64,000 nt of DNA from Planoprotostelium fungivorum (taxonomy: Eukaryota > Evosea > Variosea > Cavosteliida > Cavosteliaceae), in assembly GCA_003024175.1 (NCBI GenBank), contig MDYQ01000081.1, forward strand, positions 140,866 through 204,865. Direction: 5' to 3'. A program made the position numbers and the translations under genes. Shown here one piece after another: positions 32,561 through 42,820 of this stretch; position 1 is the first letter of the stretch; every line of letters starts with the position of its first letter. Below the pieces are notes generated by a model. It did no database searches, was not told the origin of the DNA, and saw only the letters and a list, made by a program, of their open reading frames with translations.

Positions 32561-33703
32561 GTGCGTATTAAAAACGGATTTTTAACTCGGGCGTTGTACT
32601 ACGCCGGAGTAAACCATACCACTCCGGCAAACCTAACCTACGCGTGGAACTTCGGCTCTCTTGCGGTGTTGTGTTTGGTGTTTCAAATTGTAACAGGGGT
32701 TTCCCTTGCAATGCATTATCCCCCTGATGTGGACCTAGCGTTTGCCTCGGTTGAACACATTATGCGGGACGTTCCAGGAGGGTGGCTTGTTCGTTACATG
32801 CACTCTAACGGGGCGTCAATGTTTGTTATTATTGTGTACGCCCATATCGGACGTGGATTGTACTACACCTCGTACGTGTGGCCTCGACAAGGGGCTTGGG
32901 CGTTAGGAGTAATTTTATTCTTACTAATGATTGTTACCGCCTTTTTGGGGTACGTTCTACCGTGGGGTCAGATGTCTTTTTGGGGGGCAACCGTAATTAC
33001 TAACTTAGTGGGAGCGGTTCCCGTGTTGGGGGGTGATATTTTAATTTGGTTGTGGGGTGGTTTTTCCCTAGGTAACGCCGCCCTAACTAGATTTTTTGCT
33101 CTTCATTTTGCGTTACCCTTTGTTATTGCTGGGGTGGCTGCCGTTCACATTGGTTTAGTTCAACATTTTAGTTCAAATAATCCGTTAGGGGTTCCCTTTA
33201 TGGTGGACTCTATTCCGTTTACTCCGTACTACTTGGTAAAAGATGTGTGGGGGTTTGTTTTGTTTGGATTTTTCTATGGCTTCTTTGTTTTTTTTGCCCC
33301 TAACTTGTTAGGTCACCCGGACAACTACATTTTAGCTAACCCGATGGTGACTCCAGCACATATTGTGCCGGGGTGGTATTTTTTACCCTTTTACGCTATT
33401 CTACGAGCGGTTCCCGACAAGTTTGGGGGTGTACTTGCGATGGCGGGGGGAATCCTAGTTCTTTTGGCGTTGCCTTACCTTTCGGTGGCAGATCTTCGAA
33501 GCATGCAGTTTCGTCCTTTGTCTCGGGTGGTATTCTGGCTGTGGGTTGGAAACTTTTTATTTCTAGGACTTATTGGTGGACTTCCAGCGAAGGCGGTTCT
33601 TGCGCCAACCCTTATTGTTGCGGGGTTGGTGTATTTCGGGTATCTACTAGTAGTTCAGCCTGGACTAGACCGTTTAGAAAACTTTCTAGGTCGTCATCGT
33701 TAA
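32561..33703 (+). CDS. cob: Cytochrome b (mitochondrial)
   Basis: 380 residues of the complex III catalytic subunit. The GTG start abuts the atp9 stop. Heme-ligand histidines lie in SLAMHYPP, NGASMFVIIVYAHIGR, FFALHFALPF and AAVHIGLVQHF. The Qo-site motif reads PGWY in this copy but PEWY, the canonical form, in the overlapping contig (34043-34550). The G here is therefore an edge error. C-terminal helices end FLGRHR. tRNA-Ala follows 18 bp downstream. Confidence 0.97.
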   Translation: MRIKNGFLTRALYYAGVNHTTPANLTYAWNFGSLAVLCLVFQIVTGVSLAMHYPPDVDLAFASVEHIMRDVPGGWLVRYMHSNGASMFVIIVYAHIGRGLYYTSYVWPRQGAWALGVILFLLMIVTAFLGYVLPWGQMSFWGATVITNLVGAVPVLGGDILIWLWGGFSLGNAALTRFFALHFALPFVIAGVAAVHIGLVQHFSSNNPLGVPFMVDSIPFTPYYLVKDVWGFVLFGFFYGFFVFFAPNLLGHPDNYILANPMVTPAHIVPGWYFLPFYAILRAVPDKFGGVLAMAGGILVLLALPYLSVADLRSMQFRPLSRVVFWLWVGNFLFLGLIGGLPAKAVLAPTLIVAGLVYFGYLLVVQPGLDRLENFLGRHR

Positions 33704-33721
33704 TCACGGTGTACATGTATG

Positions 33722-33793
33722 GGGGGTGTAGTTTACCTGGTAAAACGGTTGATTTGCAGTCAGTAGAAACGAGTTCAAGTCTCGTCACCTCCA
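33722..33793 (+). tRNA. trnA: Mitochondrial tRNA-Ala(UGC)
   Basis: 72 nt, anticodon loop TTTGCAG. The acceptor GGGGGTG/CACCTCC pairs throughout, with G3:U70, the universal alanine identity pair. This one needs no 5' editing. The copy at 34569-34640 is a contig overlap. Confidence 0.92.
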
Positions 33794-34680
33794 GGGTTGT
33801 TTAGGTTACTACTTGGTTTGGGTTTACCCACACATGAAAAATAAATTTAGCAAACTTTTCGAAAAAGAAGTAACTCAGCTTTTTGAAGGTTGGGAAAAAG
33901 CCGATGTTGGACGAGTAGTTTCCGTGGGAGACGGAATTGTTCGAGTAGCCGGTGTAGCTGGAGTTCGCTCGGGGGAGCTACTTCACATTGACACCCGAAC
34001 CGGGGTGGTAAGTGCGATGGCTCTTAACCTTGAAAAAGATTNCTTTATGGTGGACTCTATTCCGTTTACTCCGTACTACTTGGTAAAAGATGTGTGGGGG
34101 TTTGTTTTGTTTGGATTTTTCTATGGCTTCTTTGTTTTTTTTGCCCCTAACTTGTTAGGTCACCCGGACAACTACATTTTAGCTAACCCGATGGTGACTC
34201 CAGCACATATTGTGCCGGAGTGGTATTTTTTACCCTTTTACGCTATTCTACGAGCGGTTCCCGACAAGTTTGGGGGTGTACTTGCGATGGCGGGGGGAAT
34301 CCTAGTTCTTTTGGCGTTGCCTTACCTTTCGGTGGCAGATCTTCGAAGCATGCAGTTTCGTCCTTTGTCTCGGGTGGTATTCTGGCTGTGGGTTGGAAAC
34401 TTTTTATTTCTAGGACTTATTGGTGGACTTCCAGCGAAGGCGGTTCTTGCGCCAACCCTTATTGTTGCGGTGTTGGTGTATTTCGGGTATCTACTAGTAG
34501 TTCAGCCTGGACTAGACCGTTTAGAAAACTTTCTAGGTCGTCATCGTTAATCACGGTGTACATGTATGGGGGGTGTAGTTTACCTGGTAAAACGGTTGAT
34601 TTGCAGTCAGTAGAAACGAGTTCAAGTCTCGTCACCTCCAGGGTTGTTTAGGTTACTACTTGGTTTGGGTTTACCCACAC

Positions 34681-36186
34681 ATGAAAAATAAATTTAGCAA
34701 ACTTTTCGAAAAAGAAGTAACTCAGCTTTTTGAAGGTTGGGAAAAAGCCGATGTTGGACGAGTAGTTTCCGTGGGGGACGGAATTGTTCGAGTAGCCGGT
34801 GTAGCTGGAGTTCGCTCGGGGGAGCTACTTCACATTGACACCCGAACCGGGGTGGTAAGTGCGATGGCTCTTAACCTTGAAAAAGATTCAGTTGGAGCGG
34901 TAGTGTTGGGAAAAGACGCAGAAATTGCTCAAGATGACCCGGTTCGTCGATCAGGAGCTCTACTTTCCGTTCCGGTGGGACCCGCCCTTGCGGGTCGGGT
35001 AATTGATCCACTTGGACGCCCTCTTGATGGGGCCGGCCCGATTCAGTCGGCCGCCACCGCCCCGGTAGAGACTAAGGCGCCCGGTATTCTTCAGCGAAAA
35101 TCAGTGCACCAACCTTGTCAAACCGGAATCAAAGCTATTGACAGTTTGACTCCGATTGGTAAGGGTCAGCGTGAACTAATTATTGGGGATCGCCAAACCG
35201 GAAAAACCGCTCTTGCGGTGGACACTATCATTAACCAACGGGGTGATCACGACGCTGGACATACATCAGCGTTGTGGTGTGTGTACGTTTCGGTAGGACA
35301 AAAACGTTCTACCCTAGTTCAAATTGTTGAGGCCCTACGTGGGGCGCGTGCCCTTGAGTATACCACCGTGGTGGCCGCCACCGCGTCGGAGGCGGCCTCA
35401 CTCTTGTATTTGGCGCCTTATGCGGGGGCGGCGGTAGCAGAGTGGTACCGAGATAACGGGCGCCACGCGGTAATCGTGTACGATGATCTTTCTAAGCAGG
35501 CGGTTGCCTACCGGGAGATGTCTCTACTTCTACGACGGCCACCTGGCCGGGAAGCTTACCCCGGGGACGTGTTTTATCTTCACTCTCGGTTGTTGGAAAG
35601 AGCAGCTAAATTGTCCGACGCGTTAGGAGCTGGGTCGCTTACTGCGTTACCCGTGGTAGAAACCCAAGCCGGGGACGTTTCCGCTTACATTCCAACCAAC
35701 GTAATCTCGATTACTGACGGTCAGGTTTTTCTTGAAACCGAGATCTTCTACCGAGGAATTCGCCCTGCAATTAACCCGGGTCTTTCAGTTAGCCGGGTGG
35801 GATCTGCCGCCCAGGTAAAATCGATGAAACGGGTTTCAGGATCATTGAAGCTAGATCTAGCCCAATATCGTGAGATTGCGGCGTTCAGCCAGTTTGGATC
35901 GGACCTTGATGAGTCAACTACCCGGCTACTAAACCGAGGGGTGCGCTTGACCGAGATGTTAAAGCAACCTCAGTATCAGCCGCTGCCTGTAGCCGATCAA
36001 ATGGTAACCATTTTTGCTGGAACTAATGGATATTTTGACGGATATCCAGTGGCCGAGGTAGGCGGGGTAGAACGTTACCTACGAGAGGTAACTGGCCGAC
36101 CTTTCTGGCGGGGGCTGCTAACCCAGATGGGGGCCGCCGACGTGGACACCACCCTAATGCGAGTGGTGTGTGATACCCTTCTGTAA
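34681..36186 (+). CDS. atp1: ATP synthase F1 subunit alpha (mitochondrial)
   Basis: 501 residues. ATG at 34681 (MKNKFSKLF) is preferred over an upstream in-frame GTG at 34660. It carries the Walker A loop [14 protein letters not shown], the [13 protein letters not shown] region, [11 protein letters not shown], and the alpha-signature region [19 protein letters not shown]. Length and all motifs match the mitochondrial family. The protein is part of the F1 catalytic hexamer, binding nucleotide at non-catalytic sites. A 208-bp partial copy (33834-34041) is the end of the preceding contig. It is mtDNA-encoded in jakobids, plants and some amoebozoans. Confidence 0.97.
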   Translation: MKNKFSKLFEKEVTQLFEGWEKADVGRVVSVGDGIVRVAGVAGVRSGELLHIDTRTGVVSAMALNLEKDSVGAVVLGKDAEIAQDDPVRRSGALLSVPVGPALAGRVIDPLGRPLDGAGPIQSAATAPVETKAPGILQRKSVHQPCQTGIKAIDSLTPIGKGQRELIIGDRQTGKTALAVDTIINQRGDHDAGHTSALWCVYVSVGQKRSTLVQIVEALRGARALEYTTVVAATASEAASLLYLAPYAGAAVAEWYRDNGRHAVIVYDDLSKQAVAYREMSLLLRRPPGREAYPGDVFYLHSRLLERAAKLSDALGAGSLTALPVVETQAGDVSAYIPTNVISITDGQVFLETEIFYRGIRPAINPGLSVSRVGSAAQVKSMKRVSGSLKLDLAQYREIAAFSQFGSDLDESTTRLLNRGVRLTEMLKQPQYQPLPVADQMVTIFAGTNGYFDGYPVAEVGGVERYLREVTGRPFWRGLLTQMGAADVDTTLMRVVCDTLL

Positions 36187-36207
36187 AGCGTGAGGTTTTT
36201 TTCTTCT

Positions 36208-36278
36208 AGTAAAGTAGTTCAAAGGTAGAACAACGGTCTCCAAAACCGTCGATAGGGGTTCAACTCCCCTCTTTGGTG
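36208..36278 (+). tRNA. trnW: Mitochondrial tRNA-Trp(CCA), candidate for 5' editing
   Basis: 71 nt, anticodon loop CTCCAAA. Acceptor AGTAAAG/CTTTGGT pairs at 4-7 and position 1; position 2 is G:G and position 3 is U:G. CCA as the only Trp anticodon fits TGA being used as a stop in this mtDNA. Confidence 0.9.
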
Positions 36279-36332
36279 TGCAGTTCGCACGGTGAGTCCC
36301 CAACGAATTTGTTTTTTAAAATAACCTATTTA

Positions 36333-36707
36333 ATGCCTTCTAGAAAACCTCGACCAAAACGTATCGATCCGACATTTCTTCCTCGACGGTGGCTTTCTTG
36401 GATTGTTCTTGAGCTTGCTATCGCAGCTGTGGCTTTGGAATTTCCTGTTAACGAAGTGCGCTTACTAGCGGCAGCACTCTTTTTGAGTTGGTTTCTAGTT
36501 AGCTCGATTTACATGTTTGCTACTCTTCACGAGATCGACCGAAGAACTTGGAACCAACGTGTTACATGGGTTACTTGTTGGACGTGGGTTAACCTGTTTG
36601 TTTTAGTGTGTTTGCAATATCCGTACGACGATAACTTTCGCCCAACGTGGGGGGGCGCCTACAAAATCTGGATCTGGATTGTAGTACATCTTGGTCCATG
36701 GGCTTAA
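36333..36707 (+). CDS. Small mitochondrial membrane protein, unknown
   Basis: 124 residues from ATG 36333. A basic N-terminus (MPSRKPRPKRID) is followed by hydrophobic helices (IVLELAIAAVALEF, LLAAALFLSWFLVSSIYMF and VTCWTWVNLFVLVCL). Codon use resembles the neighbouring genes, and the TAA overlaps the rpl11 start by 10 nt, so it is likely real. I recognise no family; a small respiratory-complex subunit such as Sdh3/4 is possible but no diagnostic His motif is seen. Confidence 0.6.
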   Translation: MPSRKPRPKRIDPTFLPRRWLSWIVLELAIAAVALEFPVNEVRLLAAALFLSWFLVSSIYMFATLHEIDRRTWNQRVTWVTCWTWVNLFVLVCLQYPYDDNFRPTWGGAYKIWIWIVVHLGPWA

Positions 36708-37057
36708 CCCGGTTAACCGCCCCCGCTGGTGAAGCCCGTCCGGGAGCGCCACTTACTCCAATCCTAGGTCAACAACAAATTAAACCGGCCGACTTTATTG
36801 CAGAGTTTCACCGACTGTCGGTGGGGTATACCCCTGGAGTACCTCTTGGATGTCGAATTTATAAAACTGGAGCCAACAAGTTCACCCTTCGGGTGGCCCC
36901 CCCCACTTGGACTACTCTTTTTACTTCGGCTGCAACCGGCCGAGTTGTAACCCGAGAGGATGTTTACCATCTTGCTCACTACCGGGCGATGGCCACCCCC
37001 ACGGGGGTGGCCACCTTACTTGGAACTCTAAAGTCACTCGGATTTCGTCTCAACTAA
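36698..37057 (+). CDS. rpl11: Mitochondrial ribosomal protein L11
   Basis: 119 residues from ATG 36698. Contains LTAPAGEARPGAPLTPILGQQQIKPADFIAEF, the L11 N-terminal domain signature (PAG-A-P-PPVGPALGQ-G-NI-EF), followed by FTLRVAPPTWTTLF, matching the FTF-TPP segment, and REDVYHLAHYRAM, the end of the RNA-binding domain. L11 forms the GTPase-associated stalk base with 23S-type rRNA. Confidence 0.88.
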   Translation: MGLTRLTAPAGEARPGAPLTPILGQQQIKPADFIAEFHRLSVGYTPGVPLGCRIYKTGANKFTLRVAPPTWTTLFTSAATGRVVTREDVYHLAHYRAMATPTGVATLLGTLKSLGFRLN

Positions 37058-37332
37058 CTCAAGCGGGCGGTTGGTCTAGATGGTCCACCCTGGTAGTTCC
37101 GGTTCGTATTCAACCGGGGACCACTCTTCGAGAAAACTTTTTCCACGGCCACTCCAGAACAACCGGCTTGTGTTCACCTAAATTTGGTTGGGGAACTAGT
37201 TTAACTCGGGTGGGTTCTGCTCTGTGGGTGGCCACCCCCACGGGGTGGGATGTTCTTCGCCCGGCGGGGTGGTTTACCCCGGCGGGGTGGCTATGGCGGT
37301 TGGCCCAAACCTTAAGCTATGCCCACCCTTAA
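37058..37332 (+). CDS. Possible mitochondrial ORF between rpl11 and rps12, unknown
   Basis: An open frame ending with TAA at 37330-37332 and overlapping the rps12 start by 14 nt. It reads VPVRIQPGTTLRENFFHG in the middle and repeats of TPTGW/TPAGW near the end. No clear start codon and no recognised family. It could be a ribosomal protein too diverged to name, or chance openness in G+C-rich DNA. Confidence 0.3.
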
Positions 37333-37846
37333 TCAGGTGCTCCGCCAGGGTCGACGACGCCCTCGCCGGTACAACCGAAGTCCCAAGATGGAGGGTTGTC
37401 CCCAAAAAACAGGAATCTGTCTTAAAGTTGGTACTACTAAACCTAAAAAACCAAACTCTGCCGTTCGTAAAATTGCAAAGGTTCGTCTTCCCACTGGGCA
37501 TAACGTTCGAGCGGTAATCCCGGGAGCTGGTTTTGACCTTATGGAACATAACACCGTACTAGTTCGGGCTGGACGAGTACGTGACATTCCAGGAGTTCAC
37601 TATCGGTTGGTTCGAAATAAATACGATCTAGGTCCACCCCACGGGTTTCAACGTCAACAGCGTCGGTCTAAATTTGGGGTAGTGAACTGGGTTTACCTTA
37701 TCAGAACCCCAACGGGTGAGCCTCTTCAAGTTGTTTCTTCTCTTCGGTCACGCCGTCAGATGGCTCAGGCTGAATGGGGGTTACCCCAAACGTGGGAACG
37801 AGGAAAATTTAAGCTTAACCCCCGTGCAATCCCGGAACCTAAGTAA
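37319..37846 (+). CDS. rps12: Mitochondrial ribosomal protein S12
   Basis: 175 residues from ATG 37319. The core is canonical: MPTLNQVLRQGR, CPQKTGICLKVGTTKPKKPNSAVRK, the KVRLPTG segment and GHNVRAVIPG with VLVRAGRVRDIPGVHYRLVRNKYD. It carries a C-terminal extension of about 50 residues beyond the usual 125. S12 sits in the decoding centre. Confidence 0.97.
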   Translation: MPTLNQVLRQGRRRPRRYNRSPKMEGCPQKTGICLKVGTTKPKKPNSAVRKIAKVRLPTGHNVRAVIPGAGFDLMEHNTVLVRAGRVRDIPGVHYRLVRNKYDLGPPHGFQRQQRRSKFGVVNWVYLIRTPTGEPLQVVSSLRSRRQMAQAEWGLPQTWERGKFKLNPRAIPEPK

Positions 37847-37850
37847 CCCG

Positions 37851-40800
37851 GTGTTTCCTCCTTCACCGGTGTGGTCTACCGGAGTGTTTTTGGGACGACC
37901 TATCCCTCGTGGCGGTCCTCGTTTAATGCCGGCCTACCCGGCCGGACCCACCCGGGTGGTTCTAGCTCGACCTCGGCGTCACCACCGTCGGCTCGTGGTT
38001 GATCTTCCTCCGCCGGACGCGGGGGTGGAACACCCTCGGCGGTTGCCTAACACCTTGTTGGTATGGACCACTATGGTGGCAGCTCATCGGGGTGGTCGAA
38101 CAGGGGCCGGCTTTCTTCGAGGGTTCACCCCGGTGGACACCACTCAGCGAGGGTGGATCTCCACCGGGGTGCCCTGTTGGTTTCGAGGCCGTCACCCTCG
38201 GTGGACTCCCACCCGGGTAGGCCGAGTAACCACCCGGGTGGGTCGACTTACCCCGTGGGTGGGGGTGACCCACCCGGCGCGAAAAACCTATTTAGCAACA
38301 CGTTGGCGTCGGCGTCGAGTTTGGACGGTACCGGGTTGGCCTACCCCGGGGGTTCGCCGACGACGGGGGGCCCCCCGTCGTCGGCAAACCCCCGGGGGGT
38401 ATCGCCGAGTTCGTGGTTGGGGCTTTAACTTAGAAACCTACTGGATCCCTCGTGAAACATGGGTGCCCGACCCCGCTCGAGATTTTGAAATCACTAAAGT
38501 TCACACCCGCCGCTGGCGGATGGGGGTTACCTTTCCAGACTGTGAATTTACTTATCTTCGAACGCCTGGTGGTCGGCGGGGAGTCCCCCCCCGTCGCTGG
38601 CGAGGAGCCCCTACCGTTCCGGATGGAGGTCCCATCCCTCGGGGGTGGTACTCCTACCTTCGGCCAACCCGTCGTTACCTTCGATGGAGTCGACAACGTT
38701 CCAAATGGAGAGGAACCACCCTGCCGGGCGGTCCCACCCGGGTGGTATGGTCCGCCGGGGTTCCCCCGTTGGTTAGTTCTCCTGGGTGGCGCCGAATTTG
38801 TAAGGGGTTTACCCCAACCGCGAACCCTGTTCGTCGCCGACCCCGGTGGTGGTGGCGCCGAGGAATTTCTTGTGTGTGGGATCGCCACGGGGTTCGAGCC
38901 ACCACCGGGGTACCCCGGGGGTGGCGAGGTACCGCCCGGCACCGGGCGGTACCTCGCCGTTGGGTTCACCGGTGGAACACCACGGTGGGGGCCGCCCTCC
39001 AAGTAGGGGTGGGACTCACCCGGGTGGGAGTAGCATTTCCTACTGTGTGGACTTCCTTAAAGGGGAGTTCTCGCTCGACCCGTCGAGTTACTCGTACTCA
39101 GTTACCAACCCATTTGGAATGGACCCGAAAAACAACTCATTACCAAGGCGAGGAGCCCCTACCGTTCCGGATGGAGGTCCCATCCCTCGGGGGTGGTACT
39201 CCTACCTTCGGCCAACCCGTCGTTACCTTCGATGGAGTCGACAACGTTCCAAATGGAGAGGAACCACCCTGCCGGGCGGTCCCACCCGGGTGGTATGGTC
39301 CGCCGGGGTTCCCCCGTTGGTTAGTTCTCCTGGGTGGCGCCGAATTTGTAAGGGGTTTACCCCAACCGCGACCCCTGTTCGTCGCCGACCCCGGTGGTGG
39401 TGGCGCCGAGGAATTTCTTGTGTGTGGGATCGCCACGGGGTTCGAGCCACCACCGGGGTACCCCGGTGGTGGCGAGGTACCGCCCGGCACCGGGCGGTAC
39501 CTCGCCGTTGGGTTCACCGGTGGAACACCACGGTGGGGGCCGCCCTCCAAGTAGGGGTGGGACTCACCCGGGTGGGAGTAGCATTTCCTACTGTGTGGAC
39601 TTCCTTAAAGGGGAGTTCTCGCTCGACCCGTCGAGTTACTCGTACTCAGTTACCAACCCATTTGGAATGGACCCGAAAAACAACTCATTACCAAGGCGAG
39701 GAACACCCCGACTGGGGGGGACCACCCGGGTGGTCCCACCCGGGTGGTCCCACCCACCATCGACGACCGGCCCGGGTTGCCCCCCAGTGGGGGGGCGCTC
39801 CCACACGGTGGCTTCGTCATAAGTCAGGTCAAAATCATCTTCGCCAGGGAATTCTACTTCGAGTGGCCCGTACCGTTCGATCTGGGTTTGAATATCAAAG
39901 AGCTAACGTTCGACGGTGGTACCGACCGGAAGATCGACCTCTCCGGGGGGGGGCTCTTAACCAGTACCGCCTTCGTGAGGAGATGTTATCCCAGTTGACA
40001 ACGGCTATTCGTGGGTTGCCCGGCCACCCGTGGGGAATCACCCGATGGGGTCGCTACCGTGGTCGTATTCAAGACACGGTGGAAGCCTACCAGGAGAAGT
40101 GGGTTCCTGTTCGGCCGGCTCGGCCGGCCCGACCTCCCCAGCCGGGTTCCTGGGAATGGTGGCGTCGCCTTGCCTATTCGGATCACCCCCGTCCTCGGGG
40201 GGCTCCCCAACGCCGTCGTCCGTGGATTCCATGGGAGATTTATCGTAAGGTGATGAACCCGCCTCGAGGGTGGAAAGTTTACGCCGCGGCAGCCCTATAC
40301 NCGCCCGGCACCGGGCGGTACCTCGCCGTTGGGTTCACCGGTGGAACACCACGGTGGGGGCCGCCCTCCAAGTAGGGGTGGGACTCACCCGGGTGGGAGT
40401 AGCATTTCCTACTGTGTGGACTTCCTTAAAGGGGAGTTCTCGCTCGACCCGTCGAGTTACTCGTACTCAGTTACCAACCCATTTGGAATGGACCCGAAAA
40501 ACAACTCATTACCAAGGCGAGGAACACCCCGACTGGGTGGGACCACCCGGGTGGTCCCACCCGGGTGGTCCCACCCACCATCGACGACCGGCCCGGGTTG
40601 CCCCCCAGTGGGGGGGCGCTCCCACACGGTGGCTTCGTCATAAGTCAGGTCAAAATCATCTTCGCCAGGGAATTCTACTTCGAGTGGCCCGTACCGTTCG
40701 ATCTGGGTTTGAATATCAAAGAGCTAACGTTCGACGGTGGTACCGACCGGAAGATCGACCTCTCCGGGGGGGGGCTCTTAACCAGTACCGTCTTCGTGAG

Positions 40801-41766
40801 GGGATGTTATCCCAGTTGACAACGGCTATTCGTGGGTTGCCCGGCCACCCGTGGGGAATCACCCGATGGGGTCGCTACCGTGGTCGTATTCAAGACACGG
40901 TGGAAGCCTACCAGGAGAAGTGGGTTCCTGTTCGGCCGGCTCGGCCGGCCCGACCTCCCCAGCCGGGTTCCTGGGAATGGTGGCGTCGCCTTGCCTATTC
41001 GGATCACCCCCGTCCTCGGGGGGCTCCCCAACGCCGTCGTCCGTGGATTCCATGGGAGATTTATCGTAAGGTGATGAACCCGCCTCGAGGGTGGAAAGTT
41101 TACGCCGCGGCAGCCCTATCCCGGTGGCGTCATCTTCGAGGAACCCCATCGGCTAATCCTCGGCGGCCCCGCCGGTTTTGGGTTCCAAAACCTCATTACA
41201 AGTGGCGACGAAAGATTCGTCCTCGCCGTCGGTACCTTGCAATTCGCGGGGAATACCCGTTGGGTCGTCGTCGGCGACCCAACGCAACGTACAACCCGAT
41301 TCACGGGTTTACCGTTCGTTTTCGACGAATGCCCACCCCGTACCGACGGCGCCGGCTTCGTCTGCGCCGGATGTACGGGGTGTACTACAAGCTTCGTTGT
41401 CGGCACCACTGGCCTGCCACCACGGTGAAACAGTTTCTTTTTCGGCGTGGGCGCGGACCCCGTCGTCGCCGCCCCCGCCGGGGGCGTCGACGACTTCGGG
41501 CAACCGAGTATGAGGTACGCCAGTTAGGTCGCCCCGTGAAGGCCAATACCACCGAAATCAGCCTACCCACCTCGCCGGTGCATGGGGAGTTCGTTTGTGG
41601 GGGCTTTTTATTCGGGCCGGCCGAAAAACCCGAGTGGAAACCCTTTGTCATCGGCTTCGACGAAAAGGGTTTCACCCTTGGACGTTGTACCTGGGGGGGT
41701 GGTCCCACCTTGGAACTAGAAACCACCGCCGAGGAGGTGCCACCCTTAAGGTCCCCACTATGGTAA
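37851..41766 (+). CDS. Very Arg-rich mitochondrial ORF(s), possible expanded ribosomal protein
   Basis: One frame beginning with a GTG 4 bp after the rps12 stop stays open, through a tandem duplication and a contig join, to TAA at 41764-41766. The product is extremely rich in Arg, Trp, Pro and Gly. Its position between rps12 and rpl2 is where rps7 is expected, but I see no S7 motif. A segment near 41330-41450 (RRMPTPYRRRRLRLRRMYGVYYKLR ... TTVKQFLF) is faintly S4-like. Stop codons are rare by chance at this base composition, so the frame may overstate the coding part. The region contains many CACCCGGGTG palindromes. Confidence 0.35.
38597..39696 (+). repeat. Tandem direct repeat, about 549 bp, without an N
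   Basis: The block beginning GCGAGGAGCCCCTACC near 38598 recurs near 39147 and continues in parallel for about 549 bp. The copies differ slightly, for instance CCCCGGGGGTGG versus CCCCGGTGGTGG and CGAACCC versus CGACCCC. The second copy then runs into new sequence where the first re-enters the repeat. A third partial copy follows the N at 40301 and is a contig overlap. The tandem pair may be real or a misassembly. Confidence 0.75.
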
Positions 41767-41939
41767 CTCCTAACAAGGCGGCTGCAACCGTTCGGCGGTG
41801 GCTCACCCGGGTGATCAACACCCGGGGAGAGCGAACTTGGACCGCTCGGGTGACTACCGTGTTGGATGACCCCACCGGGGTGGTAAAACTGCGTGACACC
41901 CACAACGGGGGTGCCCTCTTCAATGTTGCTCTTCTCTAG
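41760..41939 (+). CDS. Small mitochondrial ORF before rpl2, unknown
   Basis: A 59-residue frame starting ATG at 41760, inside the end of the Arg-rich ORF, and ending TAG at 41937-41939: MVTPNKAAATVRRWLTRVI ... GVVKLRDTHNGGALFNVALL. Composition is less biased than its surroundings, which supports coding. No family is recognised. Confidence 0.35.
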   Translation: MVTPNKAAATVRRWLTRVINTRGERTWTARVTTVLDDPTGVVKLRDTHNGGALFNVALL

Positions 41940-42581
41940 GGTGGTGGCCACTCGGGTGGTTCGCGGAGCCGGCCGGGCCCGCACGGGGCACACCTCCGTG
42001 TGGGGCGAACCGCGGTTACTCGACCCACCGGGTTAACCCCACCCCGCCGGTGGTGGGGAACTCACCGGGTGTGGTCAACTCACCCGGACACCCTAACAGT
42101 GGGACCCGGTGGTCTTTTATCTCGGGTCACCCCGGTGGCCGGGGTGACCCCCGGAGGGTATATCACCACCGGGGTGACCCCGACCCCCCCCGCCCCCGGT
42201 ACTGCAACTCTACTTCGGTGGATCCCTGTTGGAACACGGGTGTCCCAGTTGGGCTGGGTTGCCCGAGCTCGGGGAACTTCCGTGTTAGTTCTTCGTCATC
42301 GGGAGGGTCTTACCGAGTGTCGTTTTCCCTCGAAAATTTCCCGATGGATCTCTTCGGAGTGGTTTACCACCGTTGGTGTTCGTACCGGGTTGTCTCACAA
42401 GTGGGGGGTGGCCACCCCCGCGGGGGACGCCGTGTGGGCGGGACAACGCCCCCGGGTTCGAGGAACCGCGATGAACCCGGTTGACCACCCCCATGGGGGT
42501 GGTCAAGGAAAAACCGCGGGTGGCCGTCCCGGGGTGACCCCGTGGGGTCGACTAACGAAGGGGTACCGTACCGTTCGGTGA
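41940..42581 (+). CDS. rpl2: Mitochondrial ribosomal protein L2, N-terminus uncertain
   Basis: The C-terminal half is unmistakable: [27 protein letters not shown], with the PVDHPHGGG motif that includes the peptidyl-transferase-proximal His, then [12 protein letters not shown]. The middle (LLRWIPVGTRVSQLGW) fits the L2 IP-GT-V-N-E region. The N-terminal part may use a different frame starting near 41926 (VVRGAGRARTGHTSVWGEPR resembles GGRN-GRIT-RH), implying an indel near 42000. The second copy, 42828-43377, lacks one G in the HPHGGG codons and is frameshifted. The stop overlaps the rps19 start as GTGA. Confidence 0.88.
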   Translation, partial: GGGHSGGSRSRPGPHGAHLRVGRTAVTRPTGLTPPRRWWGTHRVWSTHPDTLTVGPGGLLSRVTPVAGVTPGGYITTGVTPTPPAPGTATLLRWIPVGTRVSQLGWVARARGTSVLVLRHREGLTECRFPSKISRWISSEWFTTVGVRTGLSHKWGVATPAGDAVWAGQRPRVRGTAMNPVDHPHGGGQGKTAGGRPGVTPWGRLTKGYRTVR

Positions 42582-42820
42582 GGTCCACCTGGAAGGGTAC
42601 CCCTCTGGGATGGGACCACCCGGTGGGTCACCCTCGGATGACCCCGTGGAGTCACACCGTCGGGGTGGGAATTGCCTTGTACAACGGTCGTCGCTGGAGA
42701 ACCACCCGGGTTCGCCCCGCGTTTGTGGGGTGGTCCTACAGTTACCATCTGTGGTCTGGTCCGGGTGGTCGTCCTATTCGGGCTAAGTTTGTGGTAAAAA
42801 AGAAAAAAACCCGAAAATAA
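42578..42820 (+). CDS. rps19: Mitochondrial ribosomal protein S19
   Basis: 80 residues from a GTG that overlaps the rpl2 stop. It reads RSTWKG, then TPWSHTVGVGIALYNGRRW and FVGWSYSYHLWSGPGG, matching S19's W-R-S-I-P-VG-HNGK and VGHKLGEF. It ends in a Lys-rich tail (VKKKKTRK). The copy at 43374-43616 is a contig overlap; they differ by F/V (TTT versus GTT). Confidence 0.88.
   Translation: MRSTWKGTPLGWDHPVGHPRMTPWSHTVGVGIALYNGRRWRTTRVRPAFVGWSYSYHLWSGPGGRPIRAKFVVKKKKTRK

Noticed and set aside
37716-37850. Upstream extension of the Arg-rich ORF into rps12
   Set aside because: The segment overlaps the well-supported rps12 reading frame; the GTG at 37851 right after the rps12 stop is a better start.
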